A DNA stretch of 64,000 bases, taken from positions 186,001-250,000 of the forward strand of contig CP087219.1 of NCBI GenBank assembly GCA_020912385.1. Reading direction: 5' to 3'. Under the pieces are notes generated by a model. The model did not search any database. It worked only from the letters and a program-made list of their open reading frames with translations, and had not been told where the DNA came from. This DNA comes from Neofusicoccum parvum (taxonomy: Eukaryota > Ascomycota > Dothideomycetes > Botryosphaeriales > Botryosphaeriaceae). The position numbers were made by a program, and so were the translations under genes. Shown here in pieces: positions 10,873-22,885 of the stretch; within the stretch, counting starts at the first letter, position 1, and every line of letters begins with the position of its first letter.

Positions 10873-12234
10873 TGACTGAAACTTGGGTTGGTGTAAGCTG
10901 ACAGGGAGCGAGTTTTGATGCAGGAAAGTGAAGTGCGTGTGGGGCGGGTGGCGAAATCAAAACAAAAAAAAGCTTGAAGGAAAAGCAAAATCTAGCAGCA
11001 ACGGTGTGCGGCTGTGGTCGATGGTACCTGAGACGAGCTGCGGCACGGTTGGGAAGCCTTGCAGCTGTGAGTCAGAGACATACAGGAATGTTGTTAGCTG
11101 TAGCCGAGCCGTTGTGGGCACGCTGCAACTGCTATTGCTTGTTTCTTTTCGGCGTGCATGCATCGTGGCTCAATTTTCTTGAGACGAGGCGGAAGTTGTT
11201 CGCATTCTCAACGGTCGGCGGTTCGCATGTGGCCAACCGACGGCGATGAGGCGTCCAAGGGTGCCCATGTCCAATGAAGGTCTTGCGCGCAGCTCCGTGA
11301 TCACCTCAGGATGCTCGCAGATACCCTCTCGTCTCATTTAGAGAGGGCAATTCTGCAGTCGCAAGGTGTGTGATGAAATCGGGTTTTCGCATCGTCTGAG
11401 AACGAATTTGTGTGGACGGGTGATTACAGTATCGGCAGAGTGCTGACGTCGTGATGGTGTGATTCCGGTGCATGCCTGCCTTGATACCTGTCTGGTGATG
11501 AATCCGGTGGCTAGCTGCGCTCAATGCAACGAGGAGAGGCATTTCACACTCATGCTTAACCACGGTTGAAGAAGATTCCTGCAAAAATCGCGGTGTGTGA
11601 AAATGACGATCAAGCCGGAAACGGAGAGCATGTCAGCCGGAGGTGTGTGCTCATGCAGATGACGGACCATCGCCCGGACGGGTACATGCTTTTATTGGAT
11701 TCCGGGTGAGTCTGACTGCTGAGGTTGTGCCGAAAGTAGACGCCAAGCAAACGCCACGGTAATTGTGTCCGCGGCTTCTACGGACGAGCCGCGTGGCGGT
11801 GGCTTGCGGATCTGCCAGTCTGTCTGTTCCGAATGGACAGCCGCCGGGAGTATTCTCACACAGTGCCCTGACAGGAGAGATGTCGTGGCACCGGCGCAGC
11901 CACAATATTCACATTCACGGCTAGCCGCCTGAAGCATTGATCAGGGCACACCCTGAAGCAGCATGTTGTACGCAGACTCGACCGCGTGAGCTTGGCGGCG
12001 ACTGCATAACACAGGCTCCAAGCGGGTCTGCACCGTCTGAAGCCCGACGTAGGACGGCAGCACCAACGTGATACATTCGCATCGTGTGCAGTATCGAGTA
12101 CTGTGCCGCGTGGTTCAGTTCCGGTACTCGGCCAGGAAAAGGCCCGAGCATTGGCTACTTCCGACCATGCCAGTCCGGTAGTTAATTCTATCCTATTCTC
12201 TAGGTGTAGAATTCCGGATTGCTGTCGACGGCCG

Positions 12235-13506
12235 TCATGGGGCAATGTATCCGCGGGAAAGAGCAGACCTCGGCAATGGCGACCCATGGTAGTATCTCGA
12301 GCAGACAAGGATATGGGGCCGTACCAAGTGTGCAGTTGAAAGAAAGTTGCAGTTGGTGGTGATAGTCCTCGAGGACAGACGCGCAGCTGCATGCAAACGA
12401 GCGATGAAACGCTGTGCTACCGTTGGTTGCACGGTATGACCTGGGTTGGCTTGGCGTGCATGACGATTGTCTGGGCGCTCCTGGATCTCAACCATGGTCC
12501 AGGACTCACAGGACCCCTGCTGAGACCGTTCCACTTGCCAGATCCTCGGAAAGGACCCTTGAACCCAAGATCCGGGCTTGGATTTGGGAAAAAACTGCAG
12601 GAACACGATGGAAATCGTGGCTGAAGGAAAAGGGTGGTGAATTGCGGTGGTGGTACAGCAAGGGTGTTGATGTATGACTAGGGCTGGTGAGTCTGCAAGG
12701 CCATGTGGTTCAGTGATCAGAAATTCGTTGGCGTTACACAGAGCATGCTCCGGATCCCTGCCTCTGCCATTTGAAAAGGGCTGCAGCCCTGAGGTTGCCG
12801 TGTTGAAGAAATGTGAGACGGGAACGTACCTGCTTTCTTCAGCCACGTCGAGGTTGATTGAACCGGGTATGACAAAATGGACGTCGTCGATTTGAATGTT
12901 GCCTGCAGCATAGAGCAAACTGAAACACGAGATCCCTCTCGATGACAACCCTGGCAGCGGTACTTTACGGGATCCATGCGACAAGGCATTGCTCTCTATC
13001 TGTGGAACATCCGGATCGTCGTGGAGTTCCGGGAACAATGCCGCCAGCTATGTCGGATCGAAACATGTCCGGAATGTGGATCCGAAGGTTACACCTAGGG
13101 ACGGGATGGGAACTGCCAGGTGCAATCGGATGCGGAAGAAAGTTACGTTGGCAAGGGTAAAGTACAGTCTTCTGCCGGATGAGGCGAATGTGGGTTTGAA
13201 GTCTGGGCAGATGCATGCAAATGAAGAAATATGGAAAAGAGCTTGGAGGGAGGGAGTAAGAGCGGCATCGAAAGGTGTCGGTGTAACGAGAGATGGGAGC
13301 AGCTTGAGGAAGATGAAAAGCATCCTGCAGGACGTATTCCTTTTGCCCGACGCGCGCTTGTATGCAGGAGTGTCAGTGCACGGCACGAATTGGGAGAGGC
13401 GCGCGGCCCAGGAATTGGCGACAAGGTCGAAAGGCGAATCAGCGGGATGGGGCCAGGGTGGTTCGTGACCAATAACGGCCAGCTGCACCGCACATGGTAC
13501 AAGCAA
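12235..13506 (-). other. long minus-strand frame interrupted by one stop
   Basis: One minus-strand frame is open from 13506 to 12235 (about 420 codons) except for a single TAG at 13050-13048. Composition is mixed and fairly protein-like (for example GNIQIDDVHFVIPGSINLDV), but no domain is recognised. The opposite strand is also open for 159 codons over part of it, which weakens the case. Options are a pseudogene, an unspliced gene, or chance. Confidence 0.2.
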
Positions 13507-13846
13507 TCAAGGTGAAGGAGCTGAGCTTTGATGATAACAGCATGCAGAGATCCCATCTGCAGCTGCAGAAGGCCGTCGGATGGGGGCCAGGAAGGGTGTT
13601 CCGAGGTCAAAGAGTCCGGATAAGCGGTGGGGGAACCGGATGAGTGCATCGGGAGGAGGGTTTACTGCGTCTCATGCAGGGAAGGCTACTGTTGTCGATG
13701 GGCTGATTGTTGCAGATATCGGGGAGCGTCGGCCGATTAAGAGAATTCAAAGCGGGTGGCTGCCTCTTGTCGATGCAGATGGCAGTTTTTCGGTCCCTCG
13801 AGCTTTCGACGACATGGCCCACCCTGATCGTGGAACAGCAAAAGTG

Positions 13847-14218
13847 TTACTCCAGGGCACGCAACCCGGCCAAAAGCGTCTTGGTCGATTTCTCCAGAGA
13901 CTCTTTGGAAAGCGAGGCGGGCGGGTCCTGGGCCGGGGGTTCGGCCTTCTCCTCCTTCTCACGGCGGAGTGTCTCCTGAGCTGCTTCAAAGCTGCCAATG
14001 TCACGGACTGTCTCAAAACCCATGGACTTGAGAGTGTCCAAGGCGATGGCCGAGCGGCGGCCAGAGCGGCAGTACAGGGTTATGTCGTCGGACTTGGAGA
14101 CTCCGGGACGACTCGCGAGCTGCTCAATGTTCTGGTACTCGATGTTGATGGCGCCATCCAGGAAGCCGGACTCGAACTCGGCAGGCGTGCGGACATCAAC
14201 GAGCAGTGAGTTGGGCAT
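13847..14218 (-). CDS. single-domain rhodanese-like protein
   Basis: Small sulfurtransferase-fold protein of 123 aa, close to the minimal GlpE/PspE-like rhodanese. The start MPNSLLVDVRTPAEF is chosen because the rhodanese fold begins at once with the LLVDVR strand; an in-frame extension to 14362 would add 48 low-complexity residues. The active-site loop reads CRSGRRS with Cys50 as the persulfide-bearing cysteine, so the enzyme looks catalytically competent. INIEY and the C-terminal helix region are present. The last ~35 residues are a charged tail (REKEEKAEPP) not needed for the fold. Substrate is unknown. It has no visible operon-like partner; the next gene (-) starts about 1.5 kb upstream. 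Confidence 0.85.
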   Translation of the reverse strand: MPNSLLVDVRTPAEFESGFLDGAINIEYQNIEQLASRPGVSKSDDITLYCRSGRRSAIALDTLKSMGFETVRDIGSFEAAQETLRREKEEKAEPPAQDPPASLSKESLEKSTKTLLAGLRALE

Positions 14219-15266
14219 GATGACGACGGGCGGCGACGGGCGTGGCTTGGCAGTCTGGTGTTGGTGTTGTGGTGGTGGCTTTTGGCTCCAGCTCGCTTCG
14301 GCGCGATGTCGGTCGGAGCAGTCTCCGAGCGCCTGCCTTCTCCCCTCCAACACGCCCTCCATTTCTCACTGATCTTGCCAATGACCTCATGCGTTGCACG
14401 GTATCCACCTCACGGAGCACAGAAGCCGTCCCAGGCCCGGTCGCGGCGGAGCGCGTGGACAAAGCATTGCGGCCCAACCACCACGACTGCGCCGTCTCAA
14501 CTCGGGGGGACAATCTTCGCTTCTGTCTCTGTCCTCTTTTGTTTCCTTCTGTCATCAGCTCCTTCTCTCGACCAGTGCTCGGCGGCTAATCGTACTCTCG
14601 GCCTCGCTCTGCCGACGATCTCGGAAAAGAGCAGCGCGACGGCTTGCCGCGTCAACCATCCGTGTCCAACTTTCACGATACGGGCCGGGTAATGTCAGAA
14701 CGCGTCACCCGGTTCTACCCGCACTCTCCACCCGCGAAGCAAGGCACGAACCAACTTTCAAACTGTTGAGGATAATAATATCGAATTGAAGGGAGTCCAA
14801 AAGCGAATGCTCCACAAGAGCTGGGGATATCCGAGAAAAAAAGTACAAGGGAGGGATGGAAAAATAATAATGGCGAGCGAGCAAAGCTCAGCCACCTCCC
14901 CGAAGATCCCCAATAGTAACGCCGTCCCATGATGCCATTTCCCAATGTTCCCGTCCAATGAACGCCAGTTTATTTGTCCCCTTACCCCTGCCATCCGGTG
15001 CGGTGTCAAGGCCTTTCGAATTTTCCCCCGAACTCCTGGAAATGATGCTGCCTAACGAGAGAGAATCATGCTTCCTCTTCATTTCTTGGACGCCGCCTCA
15101 GCCTGTTCGAAGAAAAACACACCAATCGTAAGTCATGATGCCAACCAAATATTAAAACAAGACGTCCAAGAAGAAAACCAATCAACACCCAATGAATCCG
15201 GTTCGGAGTCGAAGGAGGCCTCAAGTAGTCCGGGGGTGGGAGGAAGGAGTGGGAGAGCAGGAGGCA
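14219..15266. other. intergenic, rhodanese promoter and mitochondrial-protein 3' region
   Basis: Roughly 14219-14700 is CT-rich on one strand and likely holds the rhodanese promoter and 5' UTR. The rest is AT-richer and probably 3' UTR of the next minus-strand gene. An alternative last exon of that gene could lie at 15102-15079. Otherwise I see nothing in it. Confidence 0.5.
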
Positions 15267-15701
15267 TCACTGTACCTCGTAGAGTTCCATAGCCCGCTGC
15301 AGGTCCTCGACCGACGAGCGGTCGCCGTACGCCGACATGAGCGCGGCGTTCTGTTCGCGCTGGTGCAGGGCGCGGGCCTCGGCGGCGGAGAGGCCGGACG
15401 AGCGCGTGGCCGAGTAGCGCCTGTCGAGGTAGGAGGAGGCGGCGACGCCTGTGGTTGCGGCAATCTGTCAGCTCTGGGCACTCTCGCGCGAAACTCTCGG
15501 GACGGTGGCGACGTGGCGGGGACGGGGTGGGTGCGTACCGACGAACAGGATGCCAGTTACGGGCAGGAAGAACTTCCCCAGCCTTGCGCGCGACGCGGGC
15601 GCGGACGACTGCATCTTCGCGATGGTGTGCGGGTCGAAGGTGGGCAGGGCGGGGTGGACGCGAGCAGAAGTCGTGAAGGGACGCGGAGCGTTCGGAGCCA
15701 T
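15267..15701 (-). CDS. small mitochondrial inner-membrane-type protein, unknown function
   Basis: Exons 15701-15539 and 15448-15267, with a 90-nt intron, give 114 aa. The N-terminus (MAPNAPRPFTTSARVHPALP) is rich in Arg, Ser and Thr without acids, typical of a mitochondrial presequence. One hydrophobic segment (LGKFFLPVTGILFVG continuing into VAASSYL) could span the inner membrane. The soluble tail has SGLSAAEARALHQREQNAAL and AYGDRSSVEDLQRAMELYEVQ. I recognise it only as a conserved short fungal protein type. The C-terminus could instead use GTACAG at the last codons as a donor and a GCTGAGG exon at 15102-15079, changing the end from VQ to AEAASKK; the direct stop is simpler. Confidence 0.72.
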
Positions 15702-16928
15702 GTTTAAGGTCGAAGCTAGCAGGCAGATTGTGGCTGTGGCGGTGCTTTGCTTGGGCGGAGGAGGGCCAGGTATGTGCGGAATGGGCGCCTCGGTATCCTC
15801 GGTACAAGTGGATTGGTCGGGAGAGGAGGGGACGATGTCTCGTTCGGGAAGCTGTTGGCCGTGGGAGATTGATTTGGATGCTTGTTGGGCTGTTGTATCG
15901 CTTGAGATATTGCAGGGCTGAAGCAAGGTGGTGCGGAGTGCAGAATTGATATACAGGCGTTGAGTGGTGCTGGTGAAATCATGGTCTGGTTATGGTCGTC
16001 TGATGCGCTTGCAGCTGGCGCCACCTCCGCTCCGCACACACGCGACACCCCTCAAAACTCGCTCAGGCCCTGCAAATCCGCCCATGTCCCGCCCAGCTCC
16101 TGCGCGCATCTGACAGCGCGCCAGAGAGGGCCGCTCCACCGGACGAAGATGCGCCGGAAGCCACGCCAGCCGTCGACGAATCGCGCGCGCGACAGTGCAG
16201 GCTGGGCGTTGACGACGAACCCTGGATTCTCTGGTGGAGCGACGCGGCCCCGCTTTCACAGCTCGCCCCGTATCACCAGATCAGCACTTGATCGTGGGGT
16301 GACCGCCGGCGGCTCCCGCCACCGGCTCTTGCGAGCAGCTCCGGAAAAAGGTTGACCCTGGCAGAAAATGCACACCTGAGGCCCGCGGACCTTGACGTCT
16401 GCGGCCGCAGCCCTGTTTTCCGCCCTTCGAGAAGTCGACGCCCCTATCCACACTGCTCCACCGCCTGGTGGAACTGCCTTCTGCACAGCCAAGTCGACGT
16501 TTCAAAAAGCCCCTCCGGCCGTCGGACATATCTCGCTGCATTGCGCACATCCACCGCCCGGCCTGAACGGGCCCACAGAAGCAAGCGGGAGCTCAACCGG
16601 TGGATCTGCCGGTGAGGCTTGTCCTTCCTTCCAGATCTCTTGCGTGATAATTTCTCGTGCATCGAAGTTTCAAGACTTGCGGTTGAGCCCTACCGCTGGT
16701 GCGCCTCCGGGCCGACCCGACCAGTGCACCGCCGGCCAGGTTTATTCCACCACTCGATGCTTAGCCAGCCACCTCCCTGCACGTCCCCCTCCTCTCTCGG
16801 CACAAGTCCTCGGGCACGCGAGAAAGGATGTTCGAAATTCCATTTCTATTCCAAAGAAGCCTCTATCAAACAGCCCGTTGCACCGAATGCCGATATTCCT
16901 ACACGAACCGAACCCATGCGATGCCGCC
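15702..16928. other. intergenic between the mitochondrial protein gene and the CLC gene
   Basis: Contains the promoter of the mitochondrial-protein gene (near 15702-16050) and the 3' flank of the CLC gene. Short overlapping frames at 16256-16615 are open on both strands but show no domain. No gene supported. Confidence 0.5.
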
Positions 16929-19898
16929 TTAACCTAGCCCGTCTCGTCTATGACCGTCCTCGTCATCCTCATCGTCGTCTCCAAGCAATCCTCTCTCCTC
17001 CACCGAAAACCCCTCTTCTCTCAGCGCACTCCGTCCTACCACGCCTCCCGCATCTCTGATCTCGCCCTCTCCGTTCAGGACGAACCAAACATCCTTCTTG
17101 GTCAGCAGACCTCGAAGGCAGCCCTTCTCCGTAAACACAACGTAACGCAAGCCCAGCTTGGAGAACATGTTGACCGTGAGCTGGAGACTCGCCTTCGCGT
17201 TGAGCGTGATGGGCGTTTGGTCCATCCATGGGCGGAGATCGAGGCTGGTTGTCGGATCCGAGAGCGGCTGGTGGGCAAAGTATGCTTCAGCATCAACCGA
17301 AAGGTTGCGCGGAGACGATATGGCTACTGAAAGTGCATATGCAAGTTCTGTGCGCGAAATATATCCAAGAAGTAGTGCGTCGCGGGGGTTGTCAATGATC
17401 GGGAAGCCGCGGAATGAATGCTGCGACAAAAGACTGCGCAGGCTTTGGATTGTGTGTCCGGTTGCTGTAATGACAACCAAGTCTTCGATCCGCGTCATGA
17501 CTTGAGATGCCGGCACATCAGGGACCGATGAGCCGTCATCATCACGGTTGTCTAGGAAAGGGTAACCGTTGAAATGGATCCAGGCCTCATAGATGCCGCG
17601 CGGTGAAATGGCGTCGCCAACCCACTTGCTGATCATGACGGCGATCATGATAGGTAAAACATAGGTGAGTGCTCCAGTCAGCTCAAACATAATAACTACA
17701 ATCGACACCGTCATGCGGGTTGCACCGCCAATGGCTGAGGCAGCGCCGATGATTGCGTATGTCCCCGGTGTTACGCACGGTATGTCGGGTTCGCACGCGG
17801 TGAACGGGAATTTGTTCTTGTGAGACATGTGCATCACCCGGACGATGAGGCCCACAGCGCGCCCGTAAAGGGCTCCTATGGCCATGGAGGGAAGGAGGAT
17901 GCCAGCTGGGATCAGGAGGCCGAAGCTGACGGCCGCAAGAAGAACTCCTAGGACGGCAGAGACGATCAAAAGTGTAATGACTTCGGTGTTGGCCTTTCCG
18001 GCCTTGCAAAGTCCGAGTTGGTCGTCCTGGATATCTCGACATTCGGCAAACAAGACGTACAGAAGCTCCGTAGCTTGCGCACGCATGAACTTGATAGGGA
18101 AGTTGATCAATGCTGTAAGGAGGCTAGCAGCGACCACTTCGCGAATCGGCCCGTTGAAGAGGGGGCTGTCGCGTCGCCTCTCTGCCACCTTCAAGTTGAG
18201 CTTGATCAAGATGCCTCCGTACACGCCACCGAGAACACCGAGAATGGCAAAGGGGACCATTTCAAATCCGTGCCATCCTGAGTGATAAGTGACCTGGTAC
18301 ATGACAAGCTTGTTGGTCCGGAAAGGATCGAACCAGTGAAGAGCCACCGCGCCAGTCATGGCACAGACAAAGCTCTGCCACATGGTCTTGTCAGGAAAAT
18401 AGTAAGAAAGCGTCTGGAAATAATCAGCCTTCATCTCATTAAGCTTTGTCAAGCAGACACACCTCAAGACTGAAAAGCACTCCTCCGACGGGAGCTCCGA
18501 AAGCCACAGAAATGCCTGCAGCGGCAGCGGCTGAGAGAACTTCTCGTTTGCGAGCTGGAAAAGTGTTAGTTGAGAAGTTCGGCCATGAGGTGGGCAGCAG
18601 TACCTTCGTTGCCATTGAGATTTTTGAAAAATTTCATGAACAGATTTGCGAAACAGCAAGCAACGTGGACCAAAGGGCCTTCCTTGCCGACCCAAAGCCC
18701 AGAAGCAACGGAGAGGCACTGCAATATGTCAACTCAATGTCCATACTGTAGGGCTGAGATCGAACATACCAGACCAAGAGACTTGATGACTAAGGTCCAT
18801 GTGCCCATAAAGTAGCGGATGACGAAACCACCCAGAACGGTCTTGATCTCGGGAATACCGCTGTGTTTCGCATAAATGGCGTGGTGTTTGACCAAAATGC
18901 TGGCACATGCCGCAAAAAGAACCTGGGAGAGTCAGAAAAATGGCGGCGCGTCAAGGGCGGGTGGAACTCACAGATAGCACAACGAAGAAAAAGTACTCCA
19001 CCGAGTAGCTGCCAGCCTTGGAGGTTACACCAAGGGCGCCACTCCAGGGATGCCAGTCAGCGCACTGCGCCAGTTCTGCACCGTGTCAGCGAAGCAACTG
19101 CAGAGAGTTGAATGCGCCTACCGTCGTATCCCCAGCAGCAAAAGTTCTTGTGTAGGTAGAATTTGCCGTCGCCGCCCTCGTTCTTGCAGTATCCGGTCTT
19201 CAGATCGCCCAGCCAGTCGCTTGCTACATCGATGAAGGCCGAGACGACACCACTTGCCAGGCCGGTCAGGATCAGGACAATCCAGATCTGACTTGCGTCG
19301 GCAATCTGCTTGATCTGCCCCAGCGCGCCCGATGCGCCGGCGTACAGCAAGCGCAGACGCTGGCGCTCCTTTGCATACTCGAAGATCCAATCAATGGCTG
19401 TGAGGTCGTCGTATCCTACGCGACGGCCGGGGCCCTCGACGTACCAGTCGACGCCGGACGGGTCTTTCGCATCGCCGGGGTCTGCGCCGCCGTCGCCGGG
19501 GCCGTCGAGATAGGCGAGAATAGGGTCAACAGGGTCCTGGGAGCGGAACGCGCTGCGGTTGCGGCGATGCTCGGCGCGCGACGAGGAAGGACGTTGGACG
19601 GGTGTGGGCTGGCGGGAGCTGGTGAATATCTTGGGGAGCGAGGGGAGCGAGAAGCCATTGGAGCTTAGGCTCTTGTTGCGGCGCTTGAACGAGACCCTAG
19701 GGTGGTCAGCGAGCTGCATGCGCGGTAGAGGAGAGGGTCGGCGCACTGCTGCTGCAAGCCAGGGCCGAGCGGGTCGTCTTCGAGCAGGTTGGCGGCGTCC
19801 TGGTCATCGTGGGGTGAGTTGTGGCCCGAGGGCGTGCGGCTCCGTGAAGCTTCGGCGTAGGGATGGCTATGGTCGCTGGAGCTGGCGGAAGCCGACAT
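16929..19898 (-). CDS. CLC-family voltage-gated chloride channel / Cl-/H+ antiporter with CBS domains
   Basis: Seven exons (19898-19747, 19696-19122, 19075-18972, 18922-18770, 18718-18604, 18554-18463, 18413-16929) give 891 aa. CLC proteins move chloride across plasma or endosomal/vacuolar membranes and help acidification and ion balance. A Ser-rich cytosolic N-terminus (~210 aa) precedes the first membrane helix ([21 protein letters not shown]). Hallmarks: [26 protein letters not shown] with the gating glutamate at about Glu341, and [20 protein letters not shown]. Two C-terminal CBS domains are visible, near residues 700-755 ([15 protein letters not shown]...[12 protein letters not shown]) and 790-845 ([13 protein letters not shown]). 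An acidic tail ([10 protein letters not shown]) ends the protein. Fungal intracellular Gef1/CLC-3-like members are the closest type I know; which subfamily is not decided. Confidence 0.94.
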
Positions 19899-20508
19899 GG
19901 GGGAGGATCGCTGCTGCTAGCGCTCTGGCAGCAGCGGGCATGCTCTCGGGCGCGGGGCTTGTTTGGAGTCGGGAGTCGGAAGCTCTCGTCAGGCAGATGC
20001 GATGTCGCATTGGCGTGGGCGGATTGCGGACTGCGGACTGCGGCTTGCGGCCTGCGCCTGGGCTCCGGGCTGGAGCTCAGCCCTGCGCGCGCGCCGCCAA
20101 GCCCGGCCCGTCCATTAACTCACAGCTGGCCTCACCAACCACGCGTCGTCTCCCACCCAAGGGCTGTGCGCGCCGCCTTCCGTCCTTTCTCTGTCCTGAA
20201 CGCGTCGCTGCGGGCGCCTTGCTGCCGATCCGCCCTCCTTTCATCTGGCGCTCTGGCCCGGGCCTCAGGAGCTCAGGAGCAGACAGGCGTCATCGTCGAC
20301 GCGGCCGCACCAACAATGCACTCGCCCATGGAGCAGGCGACAAAGACAAAAGCATGCATCGCGCGTCCATGACGGCTCGGGAGCTTTGATATATGATTCC
20401 CAGCTACCCCAGACCGATCCCCAGCACGTCATCCCAACCTGGCCAGTGCGTCCAAGAACAGACGCCTTGGCAACGGCCGTCCGGCACTCCGGCAGGGCGA
20501 TCGGCTGC
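19899..20508. other. intergenic, CLC promoter and sugar-porter 3' flank
   Basis: The 600 bp upstream of the CLC start carry an iterated GGACTGCGG/CTTGCGG tract at about 20025-20055 and no clear TATA box. Two plus-strand frames (19559-20389 and 19863-20372) are open but are shadows of CLC exon 1 running into GC-rich promoter DNA. Confidence 0.5.
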
Positions 20509-22329
20509 CTACCTGCTCTCCTCCACTACGTCTACGTGCTCTACGCCGCCCTTGGTCTCCTTGACTGCTTCTACCACCTTGTTGACTTCGCCCACGGTCG
20601 CGTCCTTTCCGTCGAACAACATGGCCACTGCCTCGAGACTGGGACCCTTGGTCTCAATGAAGAAGATATAGACCACCACGAATTCCACCGCAATCCATGC
20701 GACGTAGAACCAGTAGAACTTCCAGTCAAATGCCTCCAGTCCCAAGGGGTTCACGTACGTGTTGAAGGCCCCCGCTGCGCCGGTCAGCAGCCAGAACAGC
20801 GCAATGCCCTTGGCTCGGAGCGTATATGGCAGCACTTCCACGACGTACACCATCATCGCTCCTGTCCACCCGAGGTTGTGCACCCCGCTGTACAGGTAGA
20901 TGAATGCGACCGACGCATATGACGCCGACTCGGAGCCTGACCAGCTTTGGCCCTTCTCGACGAACACTGTCTTCTGTCAGCGAATCTCCTCTAAGCCGGA
21001 ATGCCATCTCACTAACGGCCGGTGCAAATGGTAATCAGCGTGAATACCAGCCACATCAACGCCATGCTCCACAGCAACAGCGGTCTGCGTCCCACGCGCC
21101 CGGGCAGAAACGCAAAACCCACGCTACATGCTAAGCTGAACATCTGGCTAGTCGCCGTGATCAGCGTCTGCTGCAGCTCGGTCTTGATACCGGCCGAGTT
21201 GAGCATCGAATGCAGGTAGTAGCTGACGAGTCCATTGCCAGACCACTGCTTGCATATGCCGCACCAGATCATGATGAAACTCCGCCACCGGTTGCCTGGC
21301 GTGCGCCAGAGCTCGCTCCACTTGGTCTGCTTCGCCGCAATCTCCATCTCGATTGTCGAGCATATTTCGTTGTATTCGTATTGCACCACCGGATCTTCAC
21401 GGTCGCCATTCGCATGGTAATGCGCGAGGACCTCCAGTGCTTTCTCGTTGCGGCCCTTGCTGACAAGCCATCTCGGGGATTCAGGGAGGAAGAGGATGCC
21501 CACGGCCTGGAAGATGGACGGCAGTGCTTGGAAGACCGACGGAATCCGCCATGACCTGGTTACCGTGAGCGGCGAACTTCAAGATCGCGAGGAATTCTTA
21601 CCAAGTGCTGTTCATCCGGAAGCTTCCGAATGTGATCCATGCTGCCACAATGGCGCCAGTGCTGTACTGCGTGTTGGACATGGCCGTCGCAGTAGCACGG
21701 TGGCTTGGGTATGCCAGCTCGGCCATAAGCACAGGCCCGATAGCTCCGACAAGCACGCCTCCTATCCCAAGCAAGAGTCGACCGGCGATGAACATGCCCG
21801 CTGCGTCTTGTAAGCCATTGCTCAAGTCCATGCCCGGGAAAAATTACCGTTCACGGCTCCGGTGACAAGGGCAGTGCCGACAATGCAGATCGAGGATCCC
21901 AGGAACATTGCCGTTCGCCGACCCCATCCGTCGGAAAACTTGGTGATAAGAAAGACCCCGAGGATGTTGCCAATCCAGTACGACGCGCTCAGGATACCCA
22001 AGAGACTTCCTTGAGGATGGTGGAACTCTGTAAACCAAAATCAGATCAGACTCAGTTTTCCTACAGCCAATCTTCCCGATGATGGATCCGAAAGGTTTGC
22101 TAGTGTCTTATTCTGAGCGCTCACCATTCTGCCACGTCTTCAGCTGCTGAACATTGTTGATTAAACTTGCATCGTATCCCTGAACATACTCGGACATCAG
22201 AGGGATGAAGAGAAGTAAGTTCAGCTTCAGCAGTCCGCGGTCGTGCCACCAGTGACCGGTCTTGTTGTCCAGAGGTGTAGTGGCGGCAATCGCCTGCCTA
22301 TCTGATTGCGCGGTCTTGTGGGCGTGCAT
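20509..22329 (-). CDS. MFS sugar porter (hexose/disaccharide transporter-like)
   Basis: Proton-coupled sugar uptake at the plasma membrane. Exons 22329-22125, 22027-21848, 21806-21602, 21555-21017 and 20966-20509 give 528 aa, normal for 12-helix sugar porters. Signatures: GYDASLINN in helix 1, SDGWGRRTAMFLGS after helix 2, GRLLLGIGGVLVGAIGPVLMAELAYPSHRA, PESPRWLVSKGR near residue 224, GRVGRRPLLL near residue 350 and the closing ETKGPSLE near residue 479. All four introns are short GT-AG and each keeps the sugar-porter register. The sugar cannot be told from sequence; lactose permease-like and quinate/hexose-like fungal porters look similar. It diverges from the BNR_4 gene across ~560 bp, suggesting shared control. 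Confidence 0.93.
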
Positions 22330-22885
22330 CTTGGATTAAGCAAAAGACATTACAATTCTTCGATGGAGTCAACGGCAGAGGTATTTTCTGACTCAAGCCA
22401 TTGGCGCCAGGAAGCTTATAGCCTCACCAAGCTGCGGCGTGGCTGACATGGCATGCGCTTCTGATCCTACGTTTTTCCTTTTTGCGAGCTAACAGCAGGG
22501 TGCAATGCGCGTATACTGCCACGCCGCACGCGCGTTGCCTTTTCTAACGCTAACCCCGCAATGTGCACGCGATAGCGGGAGCGGTATGGGGAAGGTTGCA
22601 GCACACACAATTTTTCCGGGGTAGCCTCGCGCGGAGGCGGGGCTGGCGCGATCAGCGTCATCGTTAATGGTTTCCCGTTTGCCCTGCGTTAGCCTCGCGG
22701 TATCTCAAGCCGACCGTGTCTGCTGATTATTCCGCCTGCTCGCTTGGGAATACTGCGTCACTGAAGCAGGGAAACGCGTCGCGGGTTGGGTGGGGGAGCC
22801 TGTGAACGTGATCCTACGTAGATAATTCTGCCCGCTGGAGGTGGCGACCGCCGAATCGCTGCGAGAATATTTCCTCACCCTCAGG
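22330..22885. promoter_or_regulatory. divergent promoter region, sugar porter / BNR_4 gene
   Basis: Holds the promoters of both genes. A short ATG frame at 22667 (MVSRLPCVSLAVSQA, then a stop) is signal-peptide-like and could be an upstream first exon of the BNR_4 gene, but no convincing junction was found. Confidence 0.5.

Larger units (their letters stand above)
9145..13846. other. 4.7-kb gap between NOC3 and the rhodanese gene, no supported gene
   Basis: The first ~600 bp (9145-9740) are AT-richer and look like 3' UTR and terminator sequence. The rest carries only scattered open segments. The two with the most protein-like content are both on the minus strand (10290-10872 and 12235-13506) and are listed separately at low confidence. 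No domain is recognisable and no multi-exon chain closes. Confidence 0.5.

Noticed and set aside
13580..14209. 209-codon plus frame over the rhodanese gene
   Set aside because: Antisense shadow; the minus strand carries the recognisable rhodanese active-site loop.
18300..18330. GGTTCGATCC-like tRNA B-box on the minus strand
   Set aside because: Lies inside the CLC coding exon in frame with the protein; no matching A-box or cloverleaf arms were seen. No convincing tRNA was found anywhere in the window by eye.
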